Shown: positions 42,408 through 55,535, counted from the stretch's first letter. The stretch: DNA of 64,000 nt from Thinopyrum elongatum (GCA_011799875.1 CM022297.1:441923292-441987291); one strand, 5' to 3'. Made by a program: numbers and translations. The notes: generated from the sequence alone by a model not told the origin.

Positions 42408-43440
42408 TTTGAACTAGGCGGTTCTTTCGTTTCAGGGGTATCAAGGGAATTTCGTGTGTCGGGATTTCACATGAGGTGGGAGTTTTCGTGCACATTGTAA
42501 TTTTGGGATAGCAAGGCGCGGGTTGAGATGGAGGGAATTTTAGGAGCACAACGAGACAAAGAGATATCTTAAAATTTCGGGATAACAAGGTGCGGGTTGA
42601 AATTTCCGGACAAGCCTAACATGTACTGTACCAAATCAATTCGCACTTCCCTCGATGAAAAAAAAAGAAATCAATTCGCACCACACAAGAGAGTCTTGTC
42701 CCGTTTTACTGTATGAGTTACTACAAATGCCATTCAAAACTTTGAATCCATGTTATGTTCAATTAAAATATTTCGCTACGTGTATAATGCATGTAACCTG
42801 CTACTCAAATGAACATTTTAGTGCATTCGAAACGTATATACTACCGCTTCAATATGAACTAAATTTGAATTCGTTTCTCTATTTGAATAAGATCTACAAT
42901 CATGATTGTTGTCAAGTTAAACCATTTGAATTTGTTTCTCTATTTTAATAAGATCTACAATCATCATTGTTGTCAAGTTAAACCATCGTTTGTATATTAT
43001 CTTCACAACACACCACATGAATATTGTCGAGTTAGATATGAACTATGTGTACTGTATGAACTCGAATTCAAATTTTTGAATCCACTTTATGTTGATTTCA
43101 AATCATAGTACATTTCAAGCTCTAGCTAGATCTTCATAATCTAAACCATGTCTCATATGTATAATGTGTTTATCACATAATGTATGGTGCCCCGCCCCCT
43201 ACGCCTACAAGTATTTAGCTGTGAGTTGCAAACGCCACACATTATCACAAATTCAAATAAAATGTGAGATTGTTCAATATATAGTATGGTTTAGATTGTT
43301 CGATATTTAGTTGTGAGATGCAAATGCCACCCATTATCACAAAATAAAATAAAATGTGAGATTGTTCGATATATAGTATGGTTTAGATTGTTCGATATTT
43401 AGCTGTGAGTTGCAAATGCCACGCATTATCACATTATAGT
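42408..43440. repeat. Upstream region of CACTA-3 gene and AT-rich tandem repeats
   Basis: 42490-42605 holds two copies of GGGATA(G/A)CAAGG(C/T)GCGGGTTGA. 42870-42988 holds two tandem copies of a 60-bp unit (TTTGAATTTGTTTCTCTATT). 43208-43440 holds just over two copies of a 108-bp unit (GTGAGTTGCAAATGCCAC, GTTCGATATTTAG). Between them (42610-42870, 42990-43207) is plain AT-rich DNA. No gene is seen; a promoter for the minus-strand gene may lie around 42420-42650, but no clear TATA box was placed. Confidence 0.6.
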
Positions 43441-43499
43441 ATAAACATGTCCAAAACCACACCACGCGTATCACCGCTATATTCATGCATGCATAGGTT

Positions 43500-44894
43500 T
43501 ATAACACTATGATCTCTTATTCAAATAAATGAATCCACATTCATATCGAATTATGATCTTTGTTAGTATCTTACACCCACACAATCCTCTAACCTTTGTA
43601 GCTAGCACTAACTCTCTCTCGTGCATGCACACGCCCTCCTCGCCCTCCCCCTCCCTCAGCATTCTATCCATCGCGCACATTCATTTATTTTCTTTAGGTC
43701 ATTCTCCCACGGTCTCCACAACTCCTTCTTTCCGACACACATCGATCGATAAACCTCTCTAGCGATGTCTGCCTACCACATACACACACTTTCCATCTCC
43801 TCCTTTCTCTTTCCATGCCTCATGTCTCTCATACGGTCCCACACACGTGTAAACTCTCGCCCCTCTTTTCATCGATCTCACAATCGCACACTCCTCCCCC
43901 CTATCTAGTAGGCCTCTCGCACCACATCCTAGCTCCATCCCCCCCTCTCTCTCTATCCGTCTCTCTGGGCCTTATTTGCCTCTAACAAATGGATGTACAC
44001 CGACCGATCTCCCACTATACATATAGCTAGCTAGGTCATTTATAACTCGATTTCCCCACGCGCTGATCGATCTACCTCATTAGTTATGTCTCTCCCTTCA
44101 TCCGACACACAACAATTGATCTACCGATCTAGTTAGGTCTGCTTACCAAACACATATGGTCCCCCTTCATCATCCATGCATGCCTTCCCGACACATCTAT
44201 CACGCACACGCACACACAGAAACACATCCCCCTCTCTTCTTGATATTGCAGTTGTACCCTCAGTTTGTCTAGTAGGCCTCTCCCACCATCTCCGAGAAGC
44301 AACTCCACCACCCCTCAGGCACTTTACCTCTCTCTCTCTCAACCTATTTCCCATCCTTCACTTATGTATGGATGTCGACCGATCTCCCTCAAGACATAGC
44401 TAGGTCTCTCCTTCTCAACACATATACGAGTCGATCTACCTCTCTAGTTAGGTCTCTGCCTCCCCCCGCCCCCCTCCCCCCCACACACACCGATACATCG
44501 AGCGCTCTGGTCATGTTTCCCTGCCACACACAAACTTGCCCTCTCCCCTCTGACGTTCCGGTAGGTTAGTCGCCCTATACCTTTGACGTGCACACACACA
44601 ATTTCGATGGCTCTCTTCATCGATCTCGCACCCACACACTTGATCCTCTCTTCGACTCGATCGATATCTATGACCCCTCCCTCTCTTCTCATGGATCGCC
44701 CCCTCTATATATGATATAAATAGGCCTCTATTTCACACACATTGCATGTGTCACATTTTTGTTTGAGATATCATCGACACATATTCCCACAAATACACTC
44801 ACGAAATCACCCCCCCAATAAAAAAACACTCACGAACGCACACGCCATCTCTCTAGGTTTTTATGTCTCTTACACACACCCACGTAGCTGGGAG
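43500..44894. repeat. CT/CA-rich low-complexity region
   Basis: Nearly 1.4 kb of pyrimidine-rich plus strand with CTCTCT, CACACA and CGATCGAT/GATCTACC phrases. Phrases such as CTAGTTAGGTCT and CTAGTAGGCCTCTC recur at irregular distance, so this is an old degenerate repeat. Short open frames on both strands are compositional. No gene is seen. Confidence 0.6.
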
Positions 44895-46194
44895 ATGTGC
44901 ACGAAGAGAAGAGGTACATGCATGTCACACGTACTCATGTCTCTTTCCCAACCACACCCGCGTGGGTACACGGTGGAGCTCATTTCTGTATGAAATGGCA
45001 GCCCACGTGGTAATTTGACACGTGTACTGGTTGTCCACTTGATGGAGGATCGTGTACCACGTGTGAACAAACAAATTGCAACTTGATGCATTATTTAAAA
45101 AAAGATTTTATTCCTCGATGGTGCACGTACAGAATATAAACCAATTGTTATGGAGAAAAAAACAAAATCGCTTCGCTATACTATACTATATAATATAGGC
45201 AGGATCCTCAATGCTTGCTTTCTAGGGTCGGTCTCTTCTACTCTCACCGCTGGTCCTTGATCCGGCCGGATCCAGTCCGCCGGTGGAAAGGGACGATGTG
45301 CAACGTTGCTTCGGTCACCGATGTCAACACAGGAAACCCACTGCCGGCGCGTCCTGATCTGCGGTACCCGCCGTTCTCTCTAAGCAAGCTTCGGCGCGGT
45401 AGTGCCTTTGCCCCTTGCTCGCTGCTATAGTATGGGTAGATCCCGCCCGCCGCCGCCCTCCTGGTTACATCCCGACGACACTCAGGTACAGCTTCCTCTG
45501 GAACCGGCCTTGCTCCACCGCCCATCTTCCCACGTCGATGCATATGGATCTTCTCTGTTATTTGCCTAAAATGTACTGTAGCTTGGCCGACGTACTTTCC
45601 ATGTTTCATCAACAGTGCCACTATTATTGCAATCACACTTATTCAATATCCTTGTCAACAGGGATGCTCAGCTCCATTTTAGTGCAACTGCACAAAATGA
45701 TGGGATGGTGCATGCATCCAACTGCTACATGTAATGGCGGGCATCAATGAGTCGCGTGAAAATGGCTACCAACATGTCCACCATGGCCAGGAAATGAAAG
45801 CATGCTTAGGGACCCGATCAATCATTTTTTTCTTTATTTGTACACCTTCTCACAACTTTGTCTTAAGTTGTCAAGTAAATATTGGATCTGATATGTGAAT
45901 CATTGATATGCATTAGCATGCATGTTAGTTTTCTTTGTATTTGTTGGAATGTTGTAACAAGAAAACCTTCCAGGGCAAGACACAAGAAAGAAAAGCTGAA
46001 AGCTTCGTAACATTGTAGTAGTATAATTTTATCTCATTGATAAATTACATTTACTAGCACAGTTATATATAAACAAATGTTGAAAGGTCGATAGCATTGC
46101 GAGAAACTATTCTAGGAGCATAGAACTTCCTTTCCTCGACATGTGGGACATCCAGCATCGGGATCCATGTGCCATGCACCAAATTATGAGTGCA
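44895..46194 (+). other. Segment copy A: promoter-like and exon-like DNA, cut by Gypsy G3
   Basis: Collinear with copy B (56104-57540). Landmarks are AGAGAAGAGGTACATGC, GTGGAGCTCATTTCTGTA, GCCCACGTGGTAATTTGAC, a TATAAA at 45135-45140, CACTGCCGGCGCGTCC, a possible donor after GACACTCAG (45484), an acceptor before GGGATGCTCAGCTC (about 45660) and GGGACATCCAGCATC near the end. Several ACGTG boxes (45002-45060) precede the TATA box, as in an ABRE/G-box promoter. The exon-like part has stop codons in every frame when compared with B. The protein, if any, is not recognised. Gypsy G3 cuts it at 46194. Confidence 0.55.
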
Positions 46195-49100
46195 TGATGT
46201 CGCTTGAACTATGTCGGTATTTCCCCAAAGAGGAAGGGATGATGCAGCACAGCTACGGTAGGTATTTCCCTCAGTTAGGAAACCAAGGTATCAATCCAGT
46301 AGGAGAACCAAGCAACACTATGTAAACGGTACCTGCACACAAATAACAAATACATGCAACCCGATGATTAGGAGGGGTTGTCAATCCCTCTACGGGTAAC
46401 GGTGCCAGAAATTGTCAAGTTGATGGGATAAAAATTGTATAGATTGGATAAATAGCTCTCGATAAAACGCGAAATAAAATACACAGCAAAAAAATGCAGC
46501 AATGTATTTTTGTGTTTTTGGTATAATAGATCTGAAAATAAAATTGAATAAAAATAGATCTCGAAGCAAATCTGATAAAGAATAGACCCGGGGGCCGTAG
46601 ATTTCACTAGTGGCTTCTCTCAAGAAAATAACATACGGTTGGTAAACATATTACTGTTGGGCAATTGATAGAACATCAAATAATTATGACGATATCCAGG
46701 CAATGATCATTATATAGGTATCACGTCCAAGATTAGTAGACCGACTCCTGCCTGCATCTACAACTATTACTCCACACATCGACCGCTATCTAGGATGCAT
46801 GTAGTGTACTAAGTTCATGGAGAAACGGAGTAATGCAATAAGAATGACGACATGACTTAGATGAGATCTATTCATGTAGGAATAGCCCCCATCTTGTTAT
46901 CCTTAATAGCAACGATACATGCGTGTCTTGCTGCCCCTTCTGTCACTGGGAAAGAACATCGCACAATTGAACCCATCACAAAGCACCTCTTCCCATGGCA
47001 AGAAAAAATGATCTAGTTGGCCTAACTAAACCAAAGATTTGAAGAAGAAATACGAGGCTATAAGTAATCATGCATAAAAGAGATCAAAGAACTCAAATAA
47101 CTTTCATGGATATAGATCTGATCATAAACTTGAAGTTCATCTGATCCCAACAAACACACAGCAAAAAGAGTTACATCAAATAGATCTCCAAGAGACCATA
47201 GTATTGAGAATCAAAAAGAGAGAAGAAGCCATCTTGCTACTGCCTATGAACCCGTAGGTCTACAATGAACTACTCACGCGTCATCGGAGAGGCACCAATG
47301 AGGATGATGAACCCCTCCGTGATGGTGTCTAGATTGGATCTCGTGGTTCTGGAACTTGCGGCGGCTGGAATTGTGTTTTTTCGACTCCCCTAGGATTTTT
47401 GGAATATTTGGGTATTTATAGAGCGAAGAAGCAGTGCGGGAGGCCACCGAGGTGGGCACAACCCACCAGGGCGCGCTTGGCCCCCCAGGCACGCCCAGGT
47501 GGGTTGTGCCCCCCTCGGGGCACCTCTTGGGTACTTCTTTGGCCCAAGTTGTTCCTTCTGGTCCATAAAAATTCTCCAAAAAGTTTCGCTGCATTTGGAC
47601 TCCGTTTGGTACTGATATTCTGCGAAGTAAAAAACAAGCAAAAAACAACAAGTGGCACTGGGCACTATGTCAATAGGTTAGTCCCAAAAAATGATATAAA
47701 GTTGCTATAAAATGATTGTAATACATTCAAGAATGATAATATAACATCATGGAACAAGCAAAAATTATAGATACATTGGAGACATATCAGCATCCCCAAG
47801 CTTAATTCCTACTCGTCCTCGAGTAGGTAAATGATAAAAACAGAATTTTTGATGTGGAATGCTCCCTAACATGTTCATCACATATTCTTTTCTTTTGTAG
47901 CATGGACATATGGACTTTTATATGGTTCAGAGCAATAGTCTAGTTTTGACATGAAGATTTCAATACTCAAGCATATCAACAAGCAACCATGTAAAATTGA
48001 GAGATAAATTTTTTTGAGAGGCATACTTTTCCCGTCAACGAAAACGACCGAGTAATTCCCAACACTTTCCATGCTAGATATATCATAGGCGGTTCCCAAA
48101 CAGAAAATAAAGGTTATTTCTTTTTCCACCATTCTTTCACAATCCATGGCTAGCCGTATCCACGGGTGCCCTCCATACCAACACTTTCCAAGGAATTTAT
48201 TATTTGACAACATAAAGTAAATTTCTTTTTCATTTCGGGACTGGGCATCCCTATTATCGCCACACTCTTGTGCAATGACAAGTGAATAAACACTCATCTT
48301 GATAATAACACATCTATCATGGAAAATATTGGCCACCCCCTGCCGCTTCATGAGCGGTACGAGTACACAAAAAGGAAATTCATTTTGAAAATTAGAGATG
48401 GTACATACAAATTTGCTTAGAACAGCACAGGAATACCGCATATAGGTAGGTATGGTGGACTCATATGGCAAAACTAGTACAAGTGGAGGCTAGCAAAAAG
48501 ATTGAGAAGCAACCAACCAAGAAACAAAAAATCACATAAGCGAGCATTAAGCATAACTAACACCGAATAATGCAGCACAAGTAGGATGTAATTTCATTTC
48601 ATAACTATTGACTTTCGTGCTTGCACAGGGAATCATAAACCTTAACACCAATATTCTTACTAAAGCATAATTACTCACCAACATGACTCACATATTACTA
48701 TCATCATATCTCAAAACTATTACAATGAATCAAGTTTATTTTTTCCAATGATCTTCATGAAAGTTTTTATTATATCCCTCTTGAATATCTATCACTTTGG
48801 GACTAGTTTCATATGTTGCATTTGCTTTTGACAAGCTCAAACAAACCTAAGTGAAGAACATGAGAATAAAATTTTTCTGTCTCTCAAAATAATATAAGTG
48901 AAGCATGAGAGAATTTATTCAAAAATTTACTAACTCTCAAAGAAATCTAAGTGAAGCATGAGAGAATTTCTTCAAAAATATTAAAGCACACCGTGCTCAA
49001 AAAGATATAAGTGAAGCACTAGAGCAATTCCATAGCTCAAAAAATTTAATTGAAGCATATAAAGCAATTCTAACAAATCATAGCATAATTTTGGCTCTCT

Positions 49101-52100
49101 CAAATAGGTGTGTCCAGCAAGGATACTTGTGACAATCTAAAAAGCAAAACAAGCAAATACTCACATAATACAAGATGCTCCAAGCAAAACTCATGATATG
49201 TGACGAATAAAAATATAGCTCCAAGTAAAATACCGATGGTCGTTAGAAGAAAGAGGGGATACCTTCCGGGGCATCCCCAAAGCTCAGTTGCTTGGTTCTC
49301 TTTGAATATTAACTTGGGGTGCCAAGGGGCATCCCCAAGCTTAGGCTTTTCTTACTCCTTATTCCTTCATCCATCGTGATCTCACCCAAAACTTGAAAAC
49401 TTTAATCACACAAAACTTAACAAAACCTTCGTGAGATCCGTTAGTATAAGAAAACCAATCTTTACTTTAAGTATAGTAAAAAATCCCATTAAAATTTTGT
49501 TATTGCGTATATCTACTGTATTCTAACTTTGCCATGGCTTATACCCCCCGATACAATCCATAGAATCATCAAAATAAGCACACAATGCAAAGAAAACAGA
49601 ATCTGTCAAAAACAGAACAATCTGTAAAGATGCAAATTGTTCTCATACTTTTGTAACTCCAAACATTCTGAAAAGTTAGGACAACATAGGCAATTTGTAT
49701 ATCAATCCTGTGTAAACAATTCAGAATTTTTCGTTGCTTCTGTGAATTTAGAAAATTATATTACTGGATGTAAAAGTTTCTGTTTTTCAACAGGATGAAA
49801 TCAACTATCACCAAAGCTATCCCAAAGGCTTTACTTGGCACAAGCACTAATTAAAACATAAAAAACACAATCATAACAGAGGCATAATTGTACAAACACT
49901 CAAGAATAGAAAGAAAAAAGCAAAAATAAATTTTATCCATTGGGTTGCCTCCCAACAAGCGCTATCATTTTATGCCCCTAGCTAGGCATAATGCATAGAT
50001 TCAAGTATTGTCATCTTTAGTTCTAGATCCATAGGATGCCCTCATGATTGATTCATATGGTGGCTTAATTCTTGTTCTAGGGAAGTGTTCCATACCCTTT
50101 CTTAGTGGAAATTGGAATTTAATATTGCTTTCTTTCATATCAATCACGACACCAATAGTACGTAAAAATGGTCTACCAAGTATAATTGGACAAGACGGAT
50201 TGCAATCAATATCAAGAACAATAAAATCTATGGGCACATAATTCCTATTTGCAAGAATAAGAACATCATTCATTCTTCCCAAAGGCTTTTTAATAGTAGA
50301 ATCAGCCAAGTGCAAATTAAGAGAACATTCTTCAATATCGGCAAGACCAAGCACATCACATAAAGATTTCGGAATTGTGGAAACATTAGCACCCTAATCA
50401 CATAGAGAAAAACACTCATAATTTTTAATCTTGAATTTGATGGTAGGTTCCCATTCATCATTTAATTTTCTAGGAATTGAAATCTGTAATTCCAACTTTT
50501 CTTCCAAAGCTTTGATCATGGCATCTACGATATGTTTAGTAAAAGCTTTATTTTGTTCATAAGCATGGGGTGAGTTAATCATGGATTGCAACAAAGAAAT
50601 ACAATCAATCAAAGAGCAATTATCATAATTAAAGTCTTTGTAATCCAAAAGAGTGGGCACATCACTAGTTAAAGTTTTGACCTCTCCAAACCCACTTTTA
50701 TCAATTTTTTCATCAAGATTTTCACCCTTCGAATTATTGGGATGCCTTCTAACTAAAGTTGACTCTTCTTCAGTCCCTTTATCATCAATTTTAATTTTAC
50801 TAAACTAGGAATCAATATAATAAACACCAATCATTTTAAGATCTTCATCATTTTTATGGAAGCAATCACTAGAAAACTCTCTTTCTAAAAATTCTCGTTT
50901 AGCTCTAAGCATAGCGGTTCTTTTCCTGCTTTCATCCATAGAAACATATAAATCTTTAATTTATTCATCAACCTTGGGTACAAAAACTTTCAACTTGAGA
51001 TTTTCTGCATTATGAGAGATTCTATCAATGCTTCTAGACATATCATCAATCTTATTCAACTTTTCTTCTATCGTAGCATTGAAAACTTTTTGAGCATTGA
51101 TAAATTCTTTAATATTATTCTTAAGACCAGAGGTGTTCCTATTATTATTGTAAGAAGGATTACCATAATTATTGGAGGAATTTCCAGGTAAAGGCCTAGG
51201 ATTAAAATTACCTCTATAAGCATTGTTATTAAAATTGTTCCGCGAGACAAAATTCACATCTACGGAATCACTATTTTTCTCAATCAAAGTAGACAAAGGC
51301 ACATCATTAAGATCAATAGGAGCACTTTTATTAGCAACAAATTTCATAAGAGCATCAACTTTTTCACTCAAAGTACTAATTTCTTCAACCGAATTAACTT
51401 TTTTTACTAGTAGGTGCTCATTTGGTATGCCATTGTGAATAATTTTCCGTAATATTATCAAGAAATTTAGTAGCTTCACCCAAAGTAATTTCCATAAAAG
51501 TACCACCCGTGGTGGAATCTAAAACATTTCTAGAAACAAAGTTCAATCCCGCATAAAAAATTTGTATGATCATCCAAAGATTTAAACCATGAGTAGGACA
51601 ATTTCTTAGCATCAATTTCATTCTTTCCCAAGATTGTGCAACATGTTCATGCTCAAGTTGCTTGAAATTCATGATTTGAGTTCTAAGGGAAATAATTTTT
51701 GCGGGCGGAAAATACTTAGTAATGAAAGCATCTTTGCATTTATCCCAAGAATCGATACTATTGCAAGGCAAAGAAGAAAACCAATTTTTTTGCACGATCT
51801 CGCAAAGAAAATGGAAATAGTTTCAACTTCACAATATCATTGTCCACATCTTTTTTCTTTTGCACATCGAAAAGTTCTACGAATGTGTTTAGATGGGACG
51901 CAGCATCCTCATTAGGAGTACCAGAAAATTGATCTTTCATAACAAGATTCAACAAAGCGGTATTAATATCACAAGATTCCGCACTAGTGGCGGGAGGAGC
52001 AATTGGAGTGCTAATAAAATCATTGTTGTTGGTATTGGAAAAATCACACAACTTGGTGTTTTCTTGAGTCATCGTGACTACGCAAACAAGATTGCACACA

Positions 52101-53881
52101 AAAACAGATCTGACGAGAAAACGGCGAATAAAAAGAGGGCGAATAAAATGGCAAATTTTTGTGAAGTGGGGGAGACAAAAAGGAGAGGCAAAAGGAAAAT
52201 AATGTAAATTGCAAGGAGATGAGATTTGTGATTAGGAACATGATAGATGTTGAAGATGTCTCCCCGGAACAGCGCTAGAAATACCTTTTGATGTCGGTTG
52301 AACTACGTCGATATTTCCCCAAAGAGGAAGGGATGATGCAGCACAGCTACGGTAGGTATTTCCCTCGGTTATGAAACCAAGGTATCAATCAAGTAGGAGA
52401 ACCAAGCAACACTATGTAAATGGTACCTGCATAGAAATAACAAATACTTGCAACCCGACGATTAGGAGGGGTTGTCAATCCCTCTATGGGTAACGGTGCT
52501 AGAAATTGTCAAGTTGACGAGATAAAAATTGTATAGATTGGATAAATAGCTCTCGATAAAACACGAAATAAAATAAATAGCAAAAAAGTGCAGCAAGGTA
52601 TTTTTGGATTTTTGGGATAATAGATCTGAATATAAAAGCGAAAAAAATAGATCTCGAAGCAAATATGATAAAGAATAGACCCCGGGGCCGTAGATTTCAC
52701 TAGTGGCTTCTCTCAAGAAAATAGCATACGGTGGGTAAACAAATTACTGTTGGGCAATTGATAGAACATCAAATAATTATGATGATATCCAGTCAATAAT
52801 CATTATATAGGCAACACGTCCAAGATTAGTAGACCGACTCCTGCCCGCATCTACTACTATTACTCCACACATCGACCGCTATCCTGCATGCATCTAGTGT
52901 ATTAATTTCATGGAGAAACGGAGTAATGCAATAAGAACGATGACAGGATGTAGACCAGATCTATTCATGTAGGAATAGCCCCCATCTTGTTATCCTTAAT
53001 AGCAATGATACATGCGTGTCTTGCTGCCCCTTCTGTCACTGGGAAAGAACACCGCACAATCGAACCCATCACAAAGCACCTCTTCCCATGGCAAGAAAAA
53101 TTGATCTAGTTGGCCTAACTAAACCGAAGATTCGAAGAAAAAATATGAGGCTATAAGTAATCATGCATAAAAGAGATCAAAGAACTCAAATAACTTTCAT
53201 GGATATAGATCTGATCATAAACTCAAAGTTCATCAGATCCCAACAAACACACCGCAAAAAGAGTTACATCAAATAGATCTCCAAGAGACCATTGTATTGA
53301 GAATCAAAAGGAGAGAAGAAGCCATCTAGCTACTGCCTACAGACCCGTAGTTCTACAATGAACTACTCATGCATCATTGGAGAGGCACCAATGAGGATGA
53401 TGAACCCCTCCGTGATGGTGTCTAGATTGGATCTCGTGGTTCTGGAACTTGCGGGCGGCTGGAATTGTGTTTTATCGACTCCCCTTGGGTTTTTGGAATA
53501 TTTGGGTATTTATAGGGCGAAGAGGCGGTGCGGGAGGCCACTGAGGTGGGCACAACCCACCAGGGTGCGCCTGGGTCCCTTGGCGCGCCCAGGTGGGTTG
53601 TGCCCCCTCGGGGCACCCCTCTGCCACTTCTTTGGCCCAAGTTGTTCCTTCTGGTCCATAAAAATTCTCCAAAAAGTTTTCTGCGTTTGGACTCCGTTTG
53701 GTACTGATATTCTGCGAAGTAAAAAACAAGCAAAAAACATCAACTGTCACTGGGCACTATGTCAATAGGTTAGTCCCAAAAAATGATATAAAGTTGCTAT
53801 AAAATGATTGTAAAACATCCAAGAATGATAATATAACAACATGGAACAAGAAAAAATTAGAGATACGTTGGGGACGTATCA
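46195..53881 (-). mobile_element. Gypsy element G3 with gag and protease only
   Basis: LTRs 46195-47789 (1595 bp) and 52289-53881 (1593 bp), with a perfect five-base duplication GTGCA (46190-46194, 53882-53886). The polypurine tract GCTTGGGGATGC (minus) is at 47790-47801. The primer site is decayed (CCCCGGAACAGCGCTAG, about 52262-52278). Internal DNA is 4.5 kb: gag and protease remnants at 50001-52072, then 2.2 kb without reverse transcriptase, RNase H or integrase. The LTRs match those of G2, so it is the same family or a sister. Extra polypurine-like copies lie at about 49271 and 49329. The minus frame 48471-47878 matches the unknown frame of G2. Confidence 0.9.
50001..52072 (-). pseudogene. 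gag-protease of Gypsy G3, decayed
   Basis: gag starts at ATG 52072 (MTQENTKLCDFSNTNNN). A run of seven Ts at about 51785 shifts the frame in front of a typical retrotransposon gag part (PF03732): SWDKCKDAFITKYFPPAK and SWERMKLMLRNCPTHGLN. A second shift near 51420-51500 leads to an Asn-rich part and a short coiled coil (about 51506-50961). Further stops follow near 50960 and 50805. The aspartic protease lies at about 50420-50050. Its active site reads CD-stop-GA: the residue after the catalytic Asp is a TAG (about 50395). The flap/C-terminal part is kept (CPIILGRPFLRTIGVVIDMK). One SGFGEVKTLTSDVPTLLDYK copy lies ahead of the protease. The product would have been the capsid and its processing enzyme; now inactive. 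Confidence 0.85.
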
Positions 53882-53886
53882 GTGCA

Positions 53887-54661
53887 CAACCGCAAGAAAT
53901 ACTACTAATGAGCAGTCACATGTGAAAGCCATACCTTTGCAATAGTAAGCTGGCCGCACGAACAACACATCATTTCACACATCATAGAATCCTCTCGTAA
54001 TAATTTTCGAAGAAAAACACACATGAAGATTGGACGGTACTATTGCAGCAAGGCATATAACCCTTCTCGGAAACATCATGTATGGCCGTATGGGGATGGT
54101 TCCAGAAAATAATATTCCCTCCCTTCCGGTTTATGGGCCTCAATTCCAAATCAAAACCAATGAATGAACTAGTACTACCCCCGTAAAAAAAAGAAGGAAC
54201 TAGTACTACTAGACAGTGAGTGTTTACTACTATATCATGTATGCAGCGGATGCATGTGTTAGCAGTATAATGACCACGCACGAATTTGATGGTATGATTT
54301 GTGTAAGTTGCATGTAATATTATTGCTCTAACATCATGTGGTCTGAGTTAGCCTAAAAAACGCATTTTATACCCCCTATATGGATTGAGGGAGTACATGC
54401 ATTGCTGCGTTTTCTCTTAATCCTTGCATGCAACGTTTTTATTGAAACTTGAAATGTGAACATGTGAATGGGAGGGACTACTACTGTACAACCCTTCCAA
54501 AAGAACTGTAGTACTAATGGTATCGTACTCCCTCTGTTCACCATCTCACATGCTCGGTACTTTTGCGAACTATGGAAGTAACAAATTTATTCCACCACTC
54601 AGCATCTATTATGGTTAGGGAGATTTCAAATTGAGTCATATAGATCGGAAAGTAGGAACTT
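53887..54661. other. Old intergenic DNA, nothing clear
   Basis: Right of G3 the sequence continues from copy A but soon loses similarity to copy B. Single Stowaway-like ends (GAGGGAGTAC at about 54388, GTACTCCCTCTG at about 54525) suggest MITE scraps. No gene or complete element is seen. Confidence 0.5.
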
Positions 54662-55291
54662 AGGGCATCCACAATGTATGATTTTTGTTGCCTCTAAGCC
54701 CTCTCTCTCCTCTTAGAGGCACCTCTATACATTGCATGAACTGCCTCTAACAAAAAATTGGCTAGCATCGCGTCTAACCTTAGAGGCTGCCTCTAACAAT
54801 TTAACAATCCATCTGGTCCCACTTGTCAGCCTTAGGAAGCATAAGAAAGTACTCCCTCTGTTTCTTTTTACTCTGCATATAAGATTTGATCAAAGTCAAA
54901 CTTAAGAAAGTTTGACTAACTTTGTAGAAAAAAATATGAACATCTACAATACTACTAAAGTTATATGTTATGAAAATTAATTTCATCATGCATCTAATAA
55001 TATTGATTTCATAGTGTGCATGTTGATATATTTTCCTACAAAGTTAGTCAAACTTTATAAAATTTGACTTTGACCAAATCTTATATGCAAACCAAAAAGA
55101 AACAGAGGGAGTACAAGAGAAATATTACTGATTGGACAAATGTGGTGCTAATCAATACTTTTTAAATTTCTGCTACGGCCCACCTTAGAGGCTGGTTAAG
55201 AGTCTCTGTACATTGTGGTTTTTTCATTTGATAAGAGGCAAACCATGTGGGGCCTACCTTAGAGACAGGGCTCTATACACTGGAGATGCTC
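54662..55291. mobile_element. Decayed Harbinger/Tourist-like MITE carrying a Stowaway
   Basis: The ends AGGGCATCCACAATGTATGA (left) and TACACTGGAGATGCTC (right) are inverted relatives. CCTTAGAGGC/GCCTCTAA phrases recur in opposite orientation inside. Sequence on both sides of the nested Stowaway belongs to this element. The target duplication (perhaps TTA) is not certain. Confidence 0.5.
54852..55111. mobile_element. Stowaway MITE, 260 bp
   Basis: It starts CTCCCTCTGTTTCTTTTTAC and ends with the inverted form (AAAAAGAAACAGAGGGAG), flanked by TA at 54850-54851 and 55112-55113. Inner arms GATCAAAGTCAAACTTAAGA and TTGACTTTGACCAAATC also pair, so the whole can fold into a hairpin. Confidence 0.92.
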
Positions 55292-55319
55292 TGTACTACT
55301 TTTGATGTGTCCTGTCAAC

Positions 55320-55535
55320 TCGCAGAATGAGGAGAAGCTTGCTTAGTACGCCCTCTCCCGCGCCCATAGGCGCGGTGGCTCACAGAGTCGCAGGACGAGG
55401 AGAAGCTTTGCTTACTATGCCTACGCCCGCTCCCTCGCCCACGCGCGCGGTGGCTCGCAGGACGAGGAGAAGCTTTGCTTACTACGCCTACACCCGCTCC
55501 CTCGCCCACGTGCCCAGTGGCTTGCATGACGAGGA
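55320..55535. repeat. 67-bp GC-rich tandem repeat
   Basis: About three copies of a unit with GACGAGGAGAAGCTTTGCTT, CTCCCTCGCCCACG and GGTGGCTCGCA. The second and third are very alike, the first is diverged. Open frames on both strands follow from the repeat. Confidence 0.85.

Larger units (their letters stand above)
16682..42660. mobile_element. CACTA-3 transposon expanded by nested insertions (right end not found)
   Basis: The left terminus is CACTACAAAAAAAATCAC at 16682, preceded by CCA (16679-16681) as the likely duplication. Its own sequence continues at 16682-16858, 20850-20916 and from 32418 on. The pieces join sensibly at the insertion points of two LTR elements. It then has a GGCCCA/GGCCCG-rich stretch (32418-33360) and a minus-strand gene (33678 to about 42400). 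No matching GTAGTG terminus was found to the right; 42660 is only where recognisable gene and leader sequence ends. The class assignment rests on the terminus and gene type. Confidence 0.5.

Noticed and set aside
16682..42660. Right terminus of CACTA-3
   Set aside because: I looked for a GTAGTG terminus with the complementary T-run between 33000 and 46000 and did not find one. GTAGTG at about 41274 lies inside the solo LTR.
43500..44894. Host gene in the CT-rich region
   Set aside because: Several short frames on both strands, but none longer than 90 codons, and all are low-complexity Ser/Pro/Thr-rich.
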